Source: Paenibacillus sp. E222 (GTDB lineage Bacteria > Bacillota > Bacilli > Paenibacillales > Paenibacillaceae). From it: 64,000 nt of DNA. The translations under genes were made by a program, and so were the position numbers. The DNA lies in contig NZ_CP058552.1 of the NCBI RefSeq assembly GCF_013401555.1, positions 1,798,001 through 1,862,000 of the forward strand. Direction: 5' to 3'. This document shows positions 19,132-27,728 of the stretch, piece by piece. Every line of letters starts with the position of its first letter. Position 1 is the first letter of the stretch. Under the pieces are notes generated by a model. That model was given only the letters and a program-made list of their open reading frames with translations, did no database searches and was not told where the DNA came from.

Positions 19132-20663
19132 TTCTCACGCTCCTGATGAGATCTGTCTTCTTCACAACTGCTTCTGTACTGCCCAGGCGTTATGCCCGTA
19201 ATTTTCTTGAAGGTGTCGGTGAAATGTCTGTAATTGGGGTACCCAACCCTTGTACCTGTTTCATGGACACGCAATCCTTGAGACAGCATGGACTTTGCAA
19301 GATCAATCCGCATATGGGTCAAATATTTAATATAGGATGTTCCCGTCTGTTCTTTGAAGAGAAGACTGAAATAAGTCGGATTCAATTCGGCATATTGTGC
19401 AACCTCCTGTAATGAAATATCTGAGGAGTAATGCTCGTTCATATAAGATAGCGCTTTCAAAATAGCAGGATGCCTAGATGTTACATTCGGTTCAGTGGAG
19501 ATGGCCTGGAAAACGAGGTCCAATTGCTCGCGAAGCCAATCAAACATGGCATCGCGTGTATGTAAGCCATGAATCTGTTCAAGCACAGGAGAGAGGGCAA
19601 CAGGGTCAACCCCTTGTTTACGGACAGCATCCAGCGCTGTGTAGATGAGTCGCAGCGATTCTTTTTCCAGCGGTTCGGGTCCAATCTTTGAAGTCTTGCT
19701 CCAGGCTTGGAATTGTTTCAAGGCGATCAGCAGCCCTCGGCGGTCACGGGTTCGCAGACATAGCTCGAGGTCGTTTCTATGCTGCGTCATAACATCCATG
19801 ACAGACTGTTCCATCTGGACCATATCCGAATATGCGACCCAGGGCTGCCCGGTGAATTGAGCATGTCGTAACGCCTTGCGGGCCTCCTGGTAACTTTGCT
19901 GCGCCTGATGGAGCGAATACACATTGCCTAACCCGATAACGAGAGGGCTGTGATCAGACAAAGGTGACAGCGTGGAATGAATTTCATTGATGGTCACAGA
20001 TACATCTCCTTCGACAGCAGGCATGACAGGGAACATAGCCAGCAAATAATCTCCTCCAGTTCCTGTATGTATGCATTGATAACCGGGACAATTCGGCTCA
20101 GAAGGGGAGAGCGGGGAACTCAGAGCGACTGCACGAATTTCTGTAATCTGGTCGGCCTCCGGGCCGAACAGTTCCTTCCATTTTGGGATAGCCTCAATTC
20201 CGAGAACCATGAGATCCATCGTTGCCTTTTCCAGCAGCTCCTGTTTCCCAGTTGACCACTGGCTTTGAAGTGTAACAAGAGTCTGATGACGCTGAAGCCG
20301 ATCAACCGTTTTTACGAGTGCCTGTTCAACATGTTCAATCGTAATGGGTTTCTCCAGATAATCGATGACTCCCAAATGGATGGCACGCCTTACATAATCG
20401 AATTCATTAAAGCCACTGAAGACAATACAGGCAATATCGGGATGAATAGCGGTAAGCTTCTCGATCAATTCAAGTCCATTCAATCCGGGCATGCGAATAT
20501 CGGTAAGAATAATGTCAGGCTGAAGCTCCTGGACTATATGGAGTGCAGATAGCCCGTCCCCAGCGGTCCCAACTAACTCAATTCCGTACCTTGTCCAGTC
20601 AATCATTCCTTGCAGACCCTGAATAACGATGGATTCATCATCACATACAACGGCTCTCAGCAT
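19128..20663 (-). CDS. Response regulator, YesN type (receiver plus AraC HTH)
   Basis: A 511-residue regulator: N-terminal receiver (Asp in DIILTDIRMPG near 54, Lys in DYLEKPI near 104), a long linker domain and a C-terminal AraC-type helix-turn-helix (about 410-505, ending in TFKKITGITPGQYR). I chose ATG 20663, which has AAGGAAGGA about 8 bases upstream; a longer frame to 20846 has a non-receiver leader. It is the first gene of the minus-strand rhamnoside operon and is co-translated with its kinase. It probably activates the importer and rhamnosidase genes. Confidence 0.93.
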   Translation of the reverse strand: MLRAVVCDDESIVIQGLQGMIDWTRYGIELVGTAGDGLSALHIVQELQPDIILTDIRMPGLNGLELIEKLTAIHPDIACIVFSGFNEFDYVRRAIHLGVIDYLEKPITIEHVEQALVKTVDRLQRHQTLVTLQSQWSTGKQELLEKATMDLMVLGIEAIPKWKELFGPEADQITEIRAVALSSPLSPSEPNCPGYQCIHTGTGGDYLLAMFPVMPAVEGDVSVTINEIHSTLSPLSDHSPLVIGLGNVYSLHQAQQSYQEARKALRHAQFTGQPWVAYSDMVQMEQSVMDVMTQHRNDLELCLRTRDRRGLLIALKQFQAWSKTSKIGPEPLEKESLRLIYTALDAVRKQGVDPVALSPVLEQIHGLHTRDAMFDWLREQLDLVFQAISTEPNVTSRHPAILKALSYMNEHYSSDISLQEVAQYAELNPTYFSLLFKEQTGTSYIKYLTHMRIDLAKSMLSQGLRVHETGTRVGYPNYRHFTDTFKKITGITPGQYRSSCEEDRSHQEREK

Positions 20664-20914
20664 GGTGTAATCCTTCCTTTCGGGAGAAGACTCATTGAAA
20701 TGTACATTAGCGTTACCGTCTCCGGTGGTACTAGTATAACAGCGTTTGGCAGCGGTGGAAGCTGCTCGAATACACTTTTTTATTCCTGTCTGCAAGAGCG
20801 TCAAAAAGGCATAATCCCCGACAAATGCGGGCATACTTTGCTTCATGCGATGAATGATGAGTAGGGCATAGGTGTTACAAATAGATTAAAATTTAAATTT
20901 ATTTGAGAAAAGAC

Positions 20915-20943
20915 TTGAAATGTGAAAAAGTTCACATTATAAT
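20915..20943 (+). promoter_or_regulatory. Promoter of the NADH oxidase gene, spacer filled by a Rex/FNR palindrome
   Basis: TTGAAA (20915-20920) and a perfect TATAAT (20938-20943) have a 17-base spacer. The spacer is occupied by TGTGAAAAAGTTCACA (20921-20936), an exact fit to the core of the Rex operator. A protein bound there would exclude polymerase. Confidence 0.85.
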
Positions 20944-21037
20944 GAGTACATGAAGTGAAATTAATCACAAAGATGACAGATTGGTAGTGAATATTTTCAC
21001 AATACTTTGCTAAATTGTTTAGTGAATATATTCACAA
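20921..21037 (+). promoter_or_regulatory. Array of four Rex/FNR-type operators
   Basis: Four palindromes with GTGA-N6-TCAC cores lie at 20921-20936, 20954-20970, 20986-21002 and 21021-21037. Their centres are about 33, 32 and 35 bases apart, close to three helical turns, so the sites face the same side. Sites 2 to 4 end in TCACAA, the right half of the Rex consensus (TTGTGAA-N4-TTCACAA). FNR-type regulators read a similar TGTGA-N6-TCACA. The rest of the 20664-21136 gap holds the start region of the divergent response regulator. Confidence 0.85.
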
Positions 21038-21136
21038 CTGTTAAAGCAAGTGCCGCAGCCTATTTTCAGTTATTCAGGAACTAATGATAGATGAAGAAAA
21101 TGCTTATATTTATATACTCCAAGGGGGAACCTTATC

Positions 21137-22498
21137 ATGAAAATCGCAGTTATCGGATGTACACACGCAGGAACCGCAGCCATCGTTAACACCGCCAAAT
21201 TGTACCCGGATGCTACCATTACAGTGTATGAGCGCAATGACAATATTTCCTTCTTATCCTGTGGGATTGCGCTTTATGTAGGTGGCGTGGTGAAAGATCC
21301 GGACGGACTGTTCTATTCTTCGCCAAATCAACTGGCTGAGCTCGGTGTCGTTACCAAAATGCTTCACGAAGTGACGTCAGTAGATGCTGCAGGTCACAAA
21401 CTTCAGGCTAAAAACTTGAAAACAGGGGAAGAATTCGAAGATACCTTCGACAAGCTGATCGTGACCACAGGTTCATGGCCTGTCGTACCGAAGCTGGAAG
21501 GCATCGAGATGGACAACATTTTATTATGCAAAAACTACAACCATTCCAACACGATCATTGAGAAAGCCAAACATGCCAAACGCATTACCGTGGTAGGGGC
21601 AGGATATATCGGGATCGAGCTGGTGGAGGCTTTCCAAATGAACGGCAAGGAAGTTACACTGATCGATAGCGTAGACCGGATCTTGAATAAATATCTCGAC
21701 CCCGAGTTCACGGATGCCATTGAAGAGACGTTGACTGGACACGGCATCAAGCTGGCGCTGGGCCAAACCGTTCAGAAATTTACCGGAGAGAATGGCAAAG
21801 TGAACAAGGTCATTACATCCAAAGGAGAGTTCGAAACGGACCTCGTTATTCTGTGCATTGGTTTCCGTCCAAATACGGAGCTGCTCAAAGGCCAAGTGGA
21901 TATGCTGCCGAACGGCGCAATCATCGTCGATAAATATATGCAAACCAGCCAAAAAGACGTCTTCGCTGCTGGAGACAGCTGTGCGATTCATTACAACCCA
22001 ACCGACAAGGCAGCGTACATTCCTCTGGCAACCAACGCCGTGCGGATGGGCACACTCGTAGCACGGAACCTGGTTCGTCCTACGACACCGTATATGGGTA
22101 CACAAGGCACATCAGGTATCAAAATTTATGAGCAAAATATTGCAGGTACAGGTCTGACGGAAGCATCTGCTGCGGATGAGGGCCTGGTCGTTGAAGCTGT
22201 AACGCTTGAAGATGCTTACCGTCCGGAGTTCATGCCAACGGCAGAGAAGCTGCTGCTCAAAGTAATCTATGAACAGGCTACACGCCGCATTGTTGGTGCG
22301 CAGGTGATGTCACAGGCTGATCTGACACAGTCGATCAATACGATCTCTGTCTGCATCCAGAACAACATGACGGTAGATGAGCTGGCCTTCGTCGACTTCT
22401 TCTTCCAGCCACATTACAACAAACCTTGGAACTTCCTGAACTCGGCTGGTCTGCAAGCACTGCCACCAGTAGAAGTAAAAGCACCAGCGATGGTGTAA
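21137..22498 (+). CDS. nox: NADH oxidase (CoA-disulfide reductase family)
   Basis: A 453-residue FAD enzyme that oxidises NADH with oxygen, probably to water. It has an N-terminal dinucleotide fold (IAVIGCTHAGTAA), the single redox Cys42 in SFLSCGIALYVGG, the NADH-binding VVGAGYIGIEL, the FAD motif DVFAAGDSCA and a C-terminal dimerisation domain with the FFFQPHYNKPWN stretch. His10 and Cys42 fall at the positions known in streptococcal Nox. AAGGGGGA precedes ATG 21137. The Rex-type operators upstream fit a role in restoring NAD+. Confidence 0.92.
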   Translation: MKIAVIGCTHAGTAAIVNTAKLYPDATITVYERNDNISFLSCGIALYVGGVVKDPDGLFYSSPNQLAELGVVTKMLHEVTSVDAAGHKLQAKNLKTGEEFEDTFDKLIVTTGSWPVVPKLEGIEMDNILLCKNYNHSNTIIEKAKHAKRITVVGAGYIGIELVEAFQMNGKEVTLIDSVDRILNKYLDPEFTDAIEETLTGHGIKLALGQTVQKFTGENGKVNKVITSKGEFETDLVILCIGFRPNTELLKGQVDMLPNGAIIVDKYMQTSQKDVFAAGDSCAIHYNPTDKAAYIPLATNAVRMGTLVARNLVRPTTPYMGTQGTSGIKIYEQNIAGTGLTEASAADEGLVVEAVTLEDAYRPEFMPTAEKLLLKVIYEQATRRIVGAQVMSQADLTQSINTISVCIQNNMTVDELAFVDFFFQPHYNKPWNFLNSAGLQALPPVEVKAPAMV

Positions 22499-22510
22499 CC
22501 ATAATATCTG

Positions 22511-22546
22511 AGAACTGCCGCATTCATTCTGCGGCAGTTCTTTTTT
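22511..22546 (+). terminator. Terminator after nox
   Basis: GAACTGCCGCA pairs perfectly with TGCGGCAGTTC over a 7-base loop, followed by six T. Confidence 0.93.
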
Positions 22547-22604
22547 ACTTTTTCTGCACATCAAGCAACATACAAAGGAAATATTAAAATGTAGTTTTTA
22601 GACT

Positions 22605-22622
22605 TTGTGATAAAAGTAACAA
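22605..22622 (+). promoter_or_regulatory. Single Rex/FNR-like site before the transporter gene
   Basis: TTGTGATAAAAGTAACAA matches TTGTGA-N6-TCACAA except for one base in the right half. It lies about 90 bases before the formate/nitrite transporter start, so the gene may share the redox control of nox. Confidence 0.45.
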
Positions 22623-22708
22623 ACCTCACGAAACCTTCGCGATACAATGAACATATCAACCAAACAAGTTGAATTAGATGTTCATGAACTGTGAAGGAGA
22701 GGATCGTT

Positions 22709-23563
22709 ATGGCAGCAAAAACACCTCTTGAGGTTGCACAATATACGGCGCATACGGGGATGAAGAAAGCCCGGAATCCGGTGTCCTCCGTACTGATACT
22801 CAGTTTTCTGGCAGGCGCTTTTATTGCGCTCGGATTTCTGCTGGATGTTCGGGTCATTGCCTCTGCTCCGGCCGAGTGGGGCAGCTTGGTTAACCTGATT
22901 GGTGCAGCAGTGTTCCCGGTAGGTTTAATATTGGTGCTGATTGGCGGCGGGGAACTGCTGACAGGTAATATGATGGCTGTTCCACTCGCGACGATTGCAC
23001 GCAAACTGTCCGCAGGCAACATGCTGAAGAATCTCACCTTAGTCACAATAGGTAATTTCCTTGGGGCGATCTTTGTAGCCTATGCGTTTGGGCATGTGCT
23101 CGGTCTGACGGCAGAGGGGGCTTATTTGACCAAAGTGGTTGATATGGCTGGACACAAGCTGGACGACAGCTTCCTTCAGGCTTTTATATCCGGGATCGGG
23201 TGTAACTGGCTGGTAGCTCTCGCGGTTTGGCTGTCTTATGCATCGGATACGATGAGCGGAAAAGTATTGGGCATTTGGTTCCCAACGATGGCCTTTGTGG
23301 CTATTGGATTCCAGCACGTTGTCGCCAACATGTTCCTGATTCCTGCGGCGATCTTCGAAGGGCATTATTCGTGGGGGCAATACATCATGAATTTCATTCC
23401 GGTATGGCTTGGCAACCTGACGGGCGGGGCGCTGTTTGTGGCGGCTGCTTACTGGATGGTGTACCTGCGCAAGCATGAGCCGGAAGTGAAGCCTGAGGTG
23501 GCCATGGCGGCGGCCCAGCCTGTGGAGACGGAAGCCAGACCGATGTGGAGCAAGCAGGCGTAG
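22709..23563 (+). CDS. Formate/nitrite transporter family protein
   Basis: A 284-residue membrane channel of the FNT (FocA/NirC) family. Six hydrophobic segments are visible, with the family patterns GGGELLTGNM, SGIGCNWLVALAVW and QHVVANMFLIPAA. The C-terminal tail (about 255-284) is charged and Ala-rich. I chose ATG 22709 (GAAGGAGAGG upstream) over an in-frame GTG 22691. It should carry formate, nitrite or a similar small anion; the sequence does not say which. Its place between nox and a molybdopterin oxidoreductase hints at formate. A terminator follows the gene. Confidence 0.9.
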   Translation: MAAKTPLEVAQYTAHTGMKKARNPVSSVLILSFLAGAFIALGFLLDVRVIASAPAEWGSLVNLIGAAVFPVGLILVLIGGGELLTGNMMAVPLATIARKLSAGNMLKNLTLVTIGNFLGAIFVAYAFGHVLGLTAEGAYLTKVVDMAGHKLDDSFLQAFISGIGCNWLVALAVWLSYASDTMSGKVLGIWFPTMAFVAIGFQHVVANMFLIPAAIFEGHYSWGQYIMNFIPVWLGNLTGGALFVAAAYWMVYLRKHEPEVKPEVAMAAAQPVETEARPMWSKQA

Positions 23564-23655
23564 CGGCATTTTCCGAGTTATCGAGTAGCGTTGTAACCGT
23601 GGTACAACAAGTGCAAAAACGAGTGGAAAGGCGAGTGCAAAATTTAACAGGAGAG

Positions 23656-23722
23656 GCGATTCTGATCTCGTTCAAGTCATGGCTGTCTGCTGTGATGGGC
23701 GGGAGAGGAATCGCTTTTTTTT
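23656..23722 (+). terminator. Terminator after the formate/nitrite transporter gene
   Basis: GCGATTC (23656-23662) pairs with GAATCGC (23708-23714), helped by inner pairing, followed by eight T. The loop is unusually long, about 45 bases. Confidence 0.7.
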
Positions 23723-23746
23723 AATGTACAAATATCCACGCAAAAT

Positions 23747-23797
23747 AAATTCGCCATGACAAGGTTCGGGGGAACGAAACCTGTTCATGGCGAATTT
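23747..23797. other. Long perfect hairpin in the transporter-molybdoenzyme gap
   Basis: AAATTCGCCATGA pairs perfectly with TCATGGCGAATTT and encloses a second stem (CAAGGTTCG with CGAAACCTG, two bulges). On the plus strand no T-run follows; on the minus strand the tail is ATTTATTTTG, so it could terminate leftward transcripts. The rest of the 23564-24019 gap shows no recognised riboswitch or gene. Confidence 0.55.
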
Positions 23798-24019
23798 CGG
23801 GAGTGGTCCATGATATGGCATGAGGAGGAAGTGGGGAAACACTAGCCTAATGCCTTATTTTTAATTTACCCCTAGATTTCGAGATTGAATCAAGGGGAAA
23901 AAAGATTTTTTGAAAAGAATGTGGAGCGGTTGTGGCGGTAAAAAAGACTGTTCTCTTTACGCGATTACCAGGAAGAGGATATGATATAAGGATAGCTTTG
24001 AAGGGGGAGGAACTTGTAT

Positions 24020-26083
24020 ATGATCGATCAGGAGAATGGCGTATTCCCGGCGGTTTGCCCGCTCGATTGTCCGGATACTTGCGGCCTGCTGCTTCATAAG
24101 GAGAACGGTAAGATTGTGAAGGTAGCGGGCAATCCGGACCATCCGATTACAAAAGGCGCCATCTGTAACAAGGTTCGAAATATGACGGAGCGGGTGTATC
24201 ATCCCGAGCGGCTGCAATATCCGCTGCGACGCATCGGAGCCAAGGGCGAAGGCCAGTTCGAGCGAATCAGTTGGGACGAAGCCATCGGCGAGATTACGGC
24301 GAAATTCAGTTCACTGGCAGATACTTACGGACCAGAAAGCATCCTGCCCTACAGCTTCTATGGAAACATGGGCATTCTTGGTGTGGACGGCATGGATCGT
24401 CGATTTTTCAATGCGCTAGGTGCGAGCATGCTAGAACAGACCATCTGTAATGCAGCGGGAAATACCGGGTGGAAATATACGATGGGTGCGAACCGGGGAA
24501 CCTTGCCCGAGGATACAGAGCATGCGGATGTCATTCTGGTATGGGGAGGCAACATCGTCAGCACCAATATGCATCAGGTTGTTCTGGCCGAGAAAGCCCG
24601 CAAAAAGGGAGCCCAAATCGTCGTCATCGACGTCCATCGCAATCGGACCGCCCAATGGGGAGACTGGTTCATTCCACTCTACCCCGGTACAGACAGTGCA
24701 TTGGCACTCGGATTAATGCATGTACTGTTCGAGCAGGGACTGACGGATGAGGCTTTTATGCAAAAGTATACGGTCGGCCATGAGGCACTGCGTGATCATG
24801 TCCGCAGCTACACCCCGGAGCGCGTTGCACGTATTACAGGCGTGCCGGAAGCAGACATCGTGAAGCTGGCTGAGCTGTATGGCAACGCACAGGCAGCCCA
24901 TATTCATATCGGCAATGGCCTCCAGCATCACGACAACGGTGGCATGAACGTCCGCAGCGTAGCCTGTCTGCCTGCCATTACAGGGCAGTGGATGAAGCGC
25001 GGCGGTGGCGCCATTCGTACCAACAGCTACGCGAGCACCAATAGCGATGCGCTGGAGCGTCCGGAGCTGCGGCAGAACCCGGAGCCGCGCGTAGTGAACA
25101 TGAACCGGATTGGCGAAGCGCTGCTGGAGGCGGAGCAGCCGATCCGGGCGTTGATGGTCTACTGCAGCAATCCACTGGTGGTGGCACCGGATACCGAGCG
25201 GGTGGAGCGAGGTTTTGCACGGGAGGATCTGTTCACGGTTGTCCATGACCTGTTCATGACGGATACGGCGAAATACGCGGATATTGTGCTGCCTGCGACG
25301 TCTTCATTTGAAACGACGGATCTGTATACGTCCTACTGGCATCAGTATGTTCATTTGCAAGAGCCCGTCATTGCGCCTTTGGGTGAGAGCAAGAGCAATG
25401 TTGAATTGTTCTCTTTGCTTGGACAGGCGATGGGGTATGACCCAGAGATTTTCGGTGAGACACCGGAACAGATGATTGAGGAAGCACTTCAGGGTACGGG
25501 TAATCCCTACATGAACGGAGTAACCTTGGAGGGGCTGAAGCAGCACCATTTTGTCAAGCTGGATATGTCTGCACATGACTCCTATTTGGATCAGTTGCCC
25601 ACGCCTTCGGGGAAAATCGAGCTGTATTCGGAAACGATGGCACAGAAGGGATTGCCTCCTTTGCCTACGTATAGTGCTCTCGTGGAGGGGTATGACGGGG
25701 AAAACCCAGCTGGACCTGGAGATGTTTATCCGCTGATGTTTCTGTCGCCGCCAAATCATAATTTCCTGAATTCCACCTTTGCCAATTCGCCCAAACATCA
25801 ACGTCTGGAGAAGATGCCATTATTGCAAATGCATCCGGAGGACGCAGCCCGCAGACAGGTGGAAGACGGGGATGCGGTGGTCGTATGGAACGACCGTGGC
25901 CGGATCGAATTAACCGCCAAGGTGAGTGAATCCATGCTGCCAGGAACGGTGATCAGTCAAGGCTTATGGTGGGATGGCAATGGCAAAAAACAGCGGGCGA
26001 ATTCGCTCACGTCCAATCGTCTGTCTGACATGGGGAACGGGGCCACATTCTTCTCGGCCACTGTCGAAGTGAAGCGTCAATGA
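24020..26083 (+). CDS. Molybdopterin oxidoreductase, YoaE/YyaE type (formate dehydrogenase-like)
   Basis: A 687-residue enzyme of the DMSO-reductase superfamily that would hold a [4Fe-4S] cluster and bis-MGD. The N-terminal Cys set is CPLDCPDTCG with the distal GAICNK; the Mo-pterin domains and the C-terminal cofactor-binding domain (near VYPLMFLSPPNHNFLNS) follow. No Tat signal is present, so it is cytoplasmic. Its size fits the B. subtilis YoaE/YyaE proteins, whose substrates are unsettled. ATG 24020 has AAGGGGGAGG at the right distance; TTG 24014 is less likely. I cannot assign the Mo ligand. MobA at 56753 could help supply its cofactor. Confidence 0.88.
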   Translation: MIDQENGVFPAVCPLDCPDTCGLLLHKENGKIVKVAGNPDHPITKGAICNKVRNMTERVYHPERLQYPLRRIGAKGEGQFERISWDEAIGEITAKFSSLADTYGPESILPYSFYGNMGILGVDGMDRRFFNALGASMLEQTICNAAGNTGWKYTMGANRGTLPEDTEHADVILVWGGNIVSTNMHQVVLAEKARKKGAQIVVIDVHRNRTAQWGDWFIPLYPGTDSALALGLMHVLFEQGLTDEAFMQKYTVGHEALRDHVRSYTPERVARITGVPEADIVKLAELYGNAQAAHIHIGNGLQHHDNGGMNVRSVACLPAITGQWMKRGGGAIRTNSYASTNSDALERPELRQNPEPRVVNMNRIGEALLEAEQPIRALMVYCSNPLVVAPDTERVERGFAREDLFTVVHDLFMTDTAKYADIVLPATSSFETTDLYTSYWHQYVHLQEPVIAPLGESKSNVELFSLLGQAMGYDPEIFGETPEQMIEEALQGTGNPYMNGVTLEGLKQHHFVKLDMSAHDSYLDQLPTPSGKIELYSETMAQKGLPPLPTYSALVEGYDGENPAGPGDVYPLMFLSPPNHNFLNSTFANSPKHQRLEKMPLLQMHPEDAARRQVEDGDAVVVWNDRGRIELTAKVSESMLPGTVISQGLWWDGNGKKQRANSLTSNRLSDMGNGATFFSATVEVKRQ

Positions 26084-26201
26084 ATGTGCTTGCAGATCGG
26101 ATCTTTTCAGGTAAGATGAACAAAGGATAGATCGTAAGCAGAATGATAAAGAGCAAAATTCGGAATTCAAAGTACTACATTCTAAATTTCTAAGTTCAAA
26201 T

Positions 26202-26249
26202 GGCCTTCGCTCTGGCTAATCATGCTGTCAGGGCAAGGGTCTATTTTTT
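26202..26249 (+). terminator. Terminator after the molybdoenzyme gene
   Basis: A 15-base stem (GGCCTTCGCTCTGGC with GTCAGGGCAAGGGTC, one mismatch and several G-T pairs) with a 10-base loop is followed by a T-rich tail. The tail runs up to the leader of the MFS gene. Confidence 0.8.
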
Positions 26250-26291
26250 ATGGCAATATGCTTTTTGAAGGTACTAAGGAGAATAAACACA

Positions 26292-27518
26292 ATGATGAGA
26301 TGGCTGGATACGTATCCAAAAGAAGTAAAAATATTTTTGCTGGCAAGTTTGGTCAATGCGACAGGCAGTGCCTTGATGTGGCCGCTGACCACGATGTATG
26401 TATTTGACGAGCTTGGACGCACGATGGCGAACGCGGGGTTTGTTATTCTGATCCAGTCCCTGGGCGGCATCTTCGGGCAATTGCTCGGCGGTGCATTGTA
26501 CCACCGGGTGGGGGTCAAGAAGCTGATCATCGGATCACTGGCATTGAACGCTCTAGGGCTGTTTGCTCTGCCGTGGATTAGCGCGTATTGGGTTGTATTT
26601 ATATGTGCCATGGGCTGGATCGGCCTTTTTAGTTCATTGTCGTTACCAGCGATTCAAGCCTTTATCGGTTTCCGGTTTGCGGAGCGACGCGGGGAATTGT
26701 TCAATGTAATCTATGTCGCCAACAATATCGGTGTGGCGATTGGTACAGCGCTCAGTGGTTTCCTGGCTGACTTTTCCTATCACCTCAGCTTTGTACTGAA
26801 CGGAGTGACCTCCGCCGGGTTTGCGATTTTCTTCTGGTATTATCTGTCGCGGGCAGAACCGGATCAGGGCGAAGTACATCTGACCAAACGCAAAACAGTT
26901 CCCGATGGGCCGGGCGTCTGGGCGCTGCTGGGCAACACCAGATTATATCTGTTCATGAGCCTGGGCGTGCTGTTCCTGCTGTTCGGTAATTCCATCTGGA
27001 ATACGGGTGTGTCTCCGTATATTATTTCCGAGGGTATGGAGAAAAGAATGTACGGTCTGCTCTGGACCCTGAATGGGGTGCTGATCTTTGTAGGACAACC
27101 CTTTACCAGCTGGGTTAAGCGCACGATGGCCCGTACATCGACTGCTCAGATGACTGCAAGTGCCGTGTTCTACGGCATGGCATACATCGTCATGATCACC
27201 ATGTATAGCTATCCGGGCATGGTGCTTGCAATGGTACTGGCTACCTTTGGGGAAATGCTGATCTCACCTGCTACGCCTGCATTCATCTCAGAGCATGCCG
27301 GAAGAGCGGCACCTTTCTACATCGGGATCTCCGGTGGTATCGGTGCGGTTGGACGGGTTATCGGGCCGTATGCAATGGGGGTCATGTATGACAAACAGGG
27401 ATTGATCCCTGTAGCGTGGCTGGCGACTGGCACGGCGGGTATTGCGGTGCTTGGCTTTGTACTGCATGCGGTGCTGAACCGCAACCGTGAAGTGAAGGAG
27501 TACGGATTGGACGCTTAG
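26292..27518 (+). CDS. MFS transporter
   Basis: A 408-residue major facilitator with about 12 hydrophobic segments in two halves and the loop-2 GxLxxRxG-like motif (GGALYHRVGVKK). The start ATG 26292 has AGGAGA about 9 bases upstream; an in-frame start at 26250 would fall inside the preceding terminator tail. It resembles drug-efflux MFS proteins of Bacillus, but nothing here fixes the substrate. It probably has its own transcript, since a terminator separates it from the molybdoenzyme gene. Confidence 0.88.
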   Translation: MMRWLDTYPKEVKIFLLASLVNATGSALMWPLTTMYVFDELGRTMANAGFVILIQSLGGIFGQLLGGALYHRVGVKKLIIGSLALNALGLFALPWISAYWVVFICAMGWIGLFSSLSLPAIQAFIGFRFAERRGELFNVIYVANNIGVAIGTALSGFLADFSYHLSFVLNGVTSAGFAIFFWYYLSRAEPDQGEVHLTKRKTVPDGPGVWALLGNTRLYLFMSLGVLFLLFGNSIWNTGVSPYIISEGMEKRMYGLLWTLNGVLIFVGQPFTSWVKRTMARTSTAQMTASAVFYGMAYIVMITMYSYPGMVLAMVLATFGEMLISPATPAFISEHAGRAAPFYIGISGGIGAVGRVIGPYAMGVMYDKQGLIPVAWLATGTAGIAVLGFVLHAVLNRNREVKEYGLDA

Positions 27519-27617
27519 CCTTTTCGGGTTGAGTGGTATGAAGGAGTGAGAGGGCAGATTGGAGTGGAGGGGCAAAGAAAGCCACTTAAATCTGTCGGAT
27601 CATCCCGTAAATTAAGA

Positions 27618-27646
27618 TTGACAAAATAATCTTTTTATGCTATAAT
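27618..27646 (+). promoter_or_regulatory. Full-consensus promoter of the methyltransferase gene
   Basis: TTGACA (27618-27623) and TATAAT (27641-27646) match the consensus exactly with a 17-base spacer. Transcription should begin near 27653. Confidence 0.93.
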
Positions 27647-27674
27647 TTACATATAAAAATATTCCGTATATACT

Positions 27675-27708
27675 AAGGTTCTCCTGGCCAGGGGGAATCT
27701 TATTTTTG
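27675..27708 (+). terminator. Terminator inside the methyltransferase leader (possible attenuator)
   Basis: AAGGTTCTCC pairs with GGGGGAATCTT (G-T pairs and one bulge) over TGGCCA, followed by ATTTTTG. It lies between the strong promoter and the RBS of the same gene, only about 22 bases after the expected transcription start. No other gene lies before it on this transcript, so its placement suggests premature termination as a control step. I see no leader peptide with an ATG. Confidence 0.75.
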
Positions 27709-27728
27709 TTTGTACGGGAGGATGAAAT

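Noticed and set aside
23564..24019. Molybdenum-cofactor riboswitch before the molybdoenzyme gene
   Set aside because: The gap has a terminator and a simple hairpin but not the multi-stem layout expected; I could not support it.
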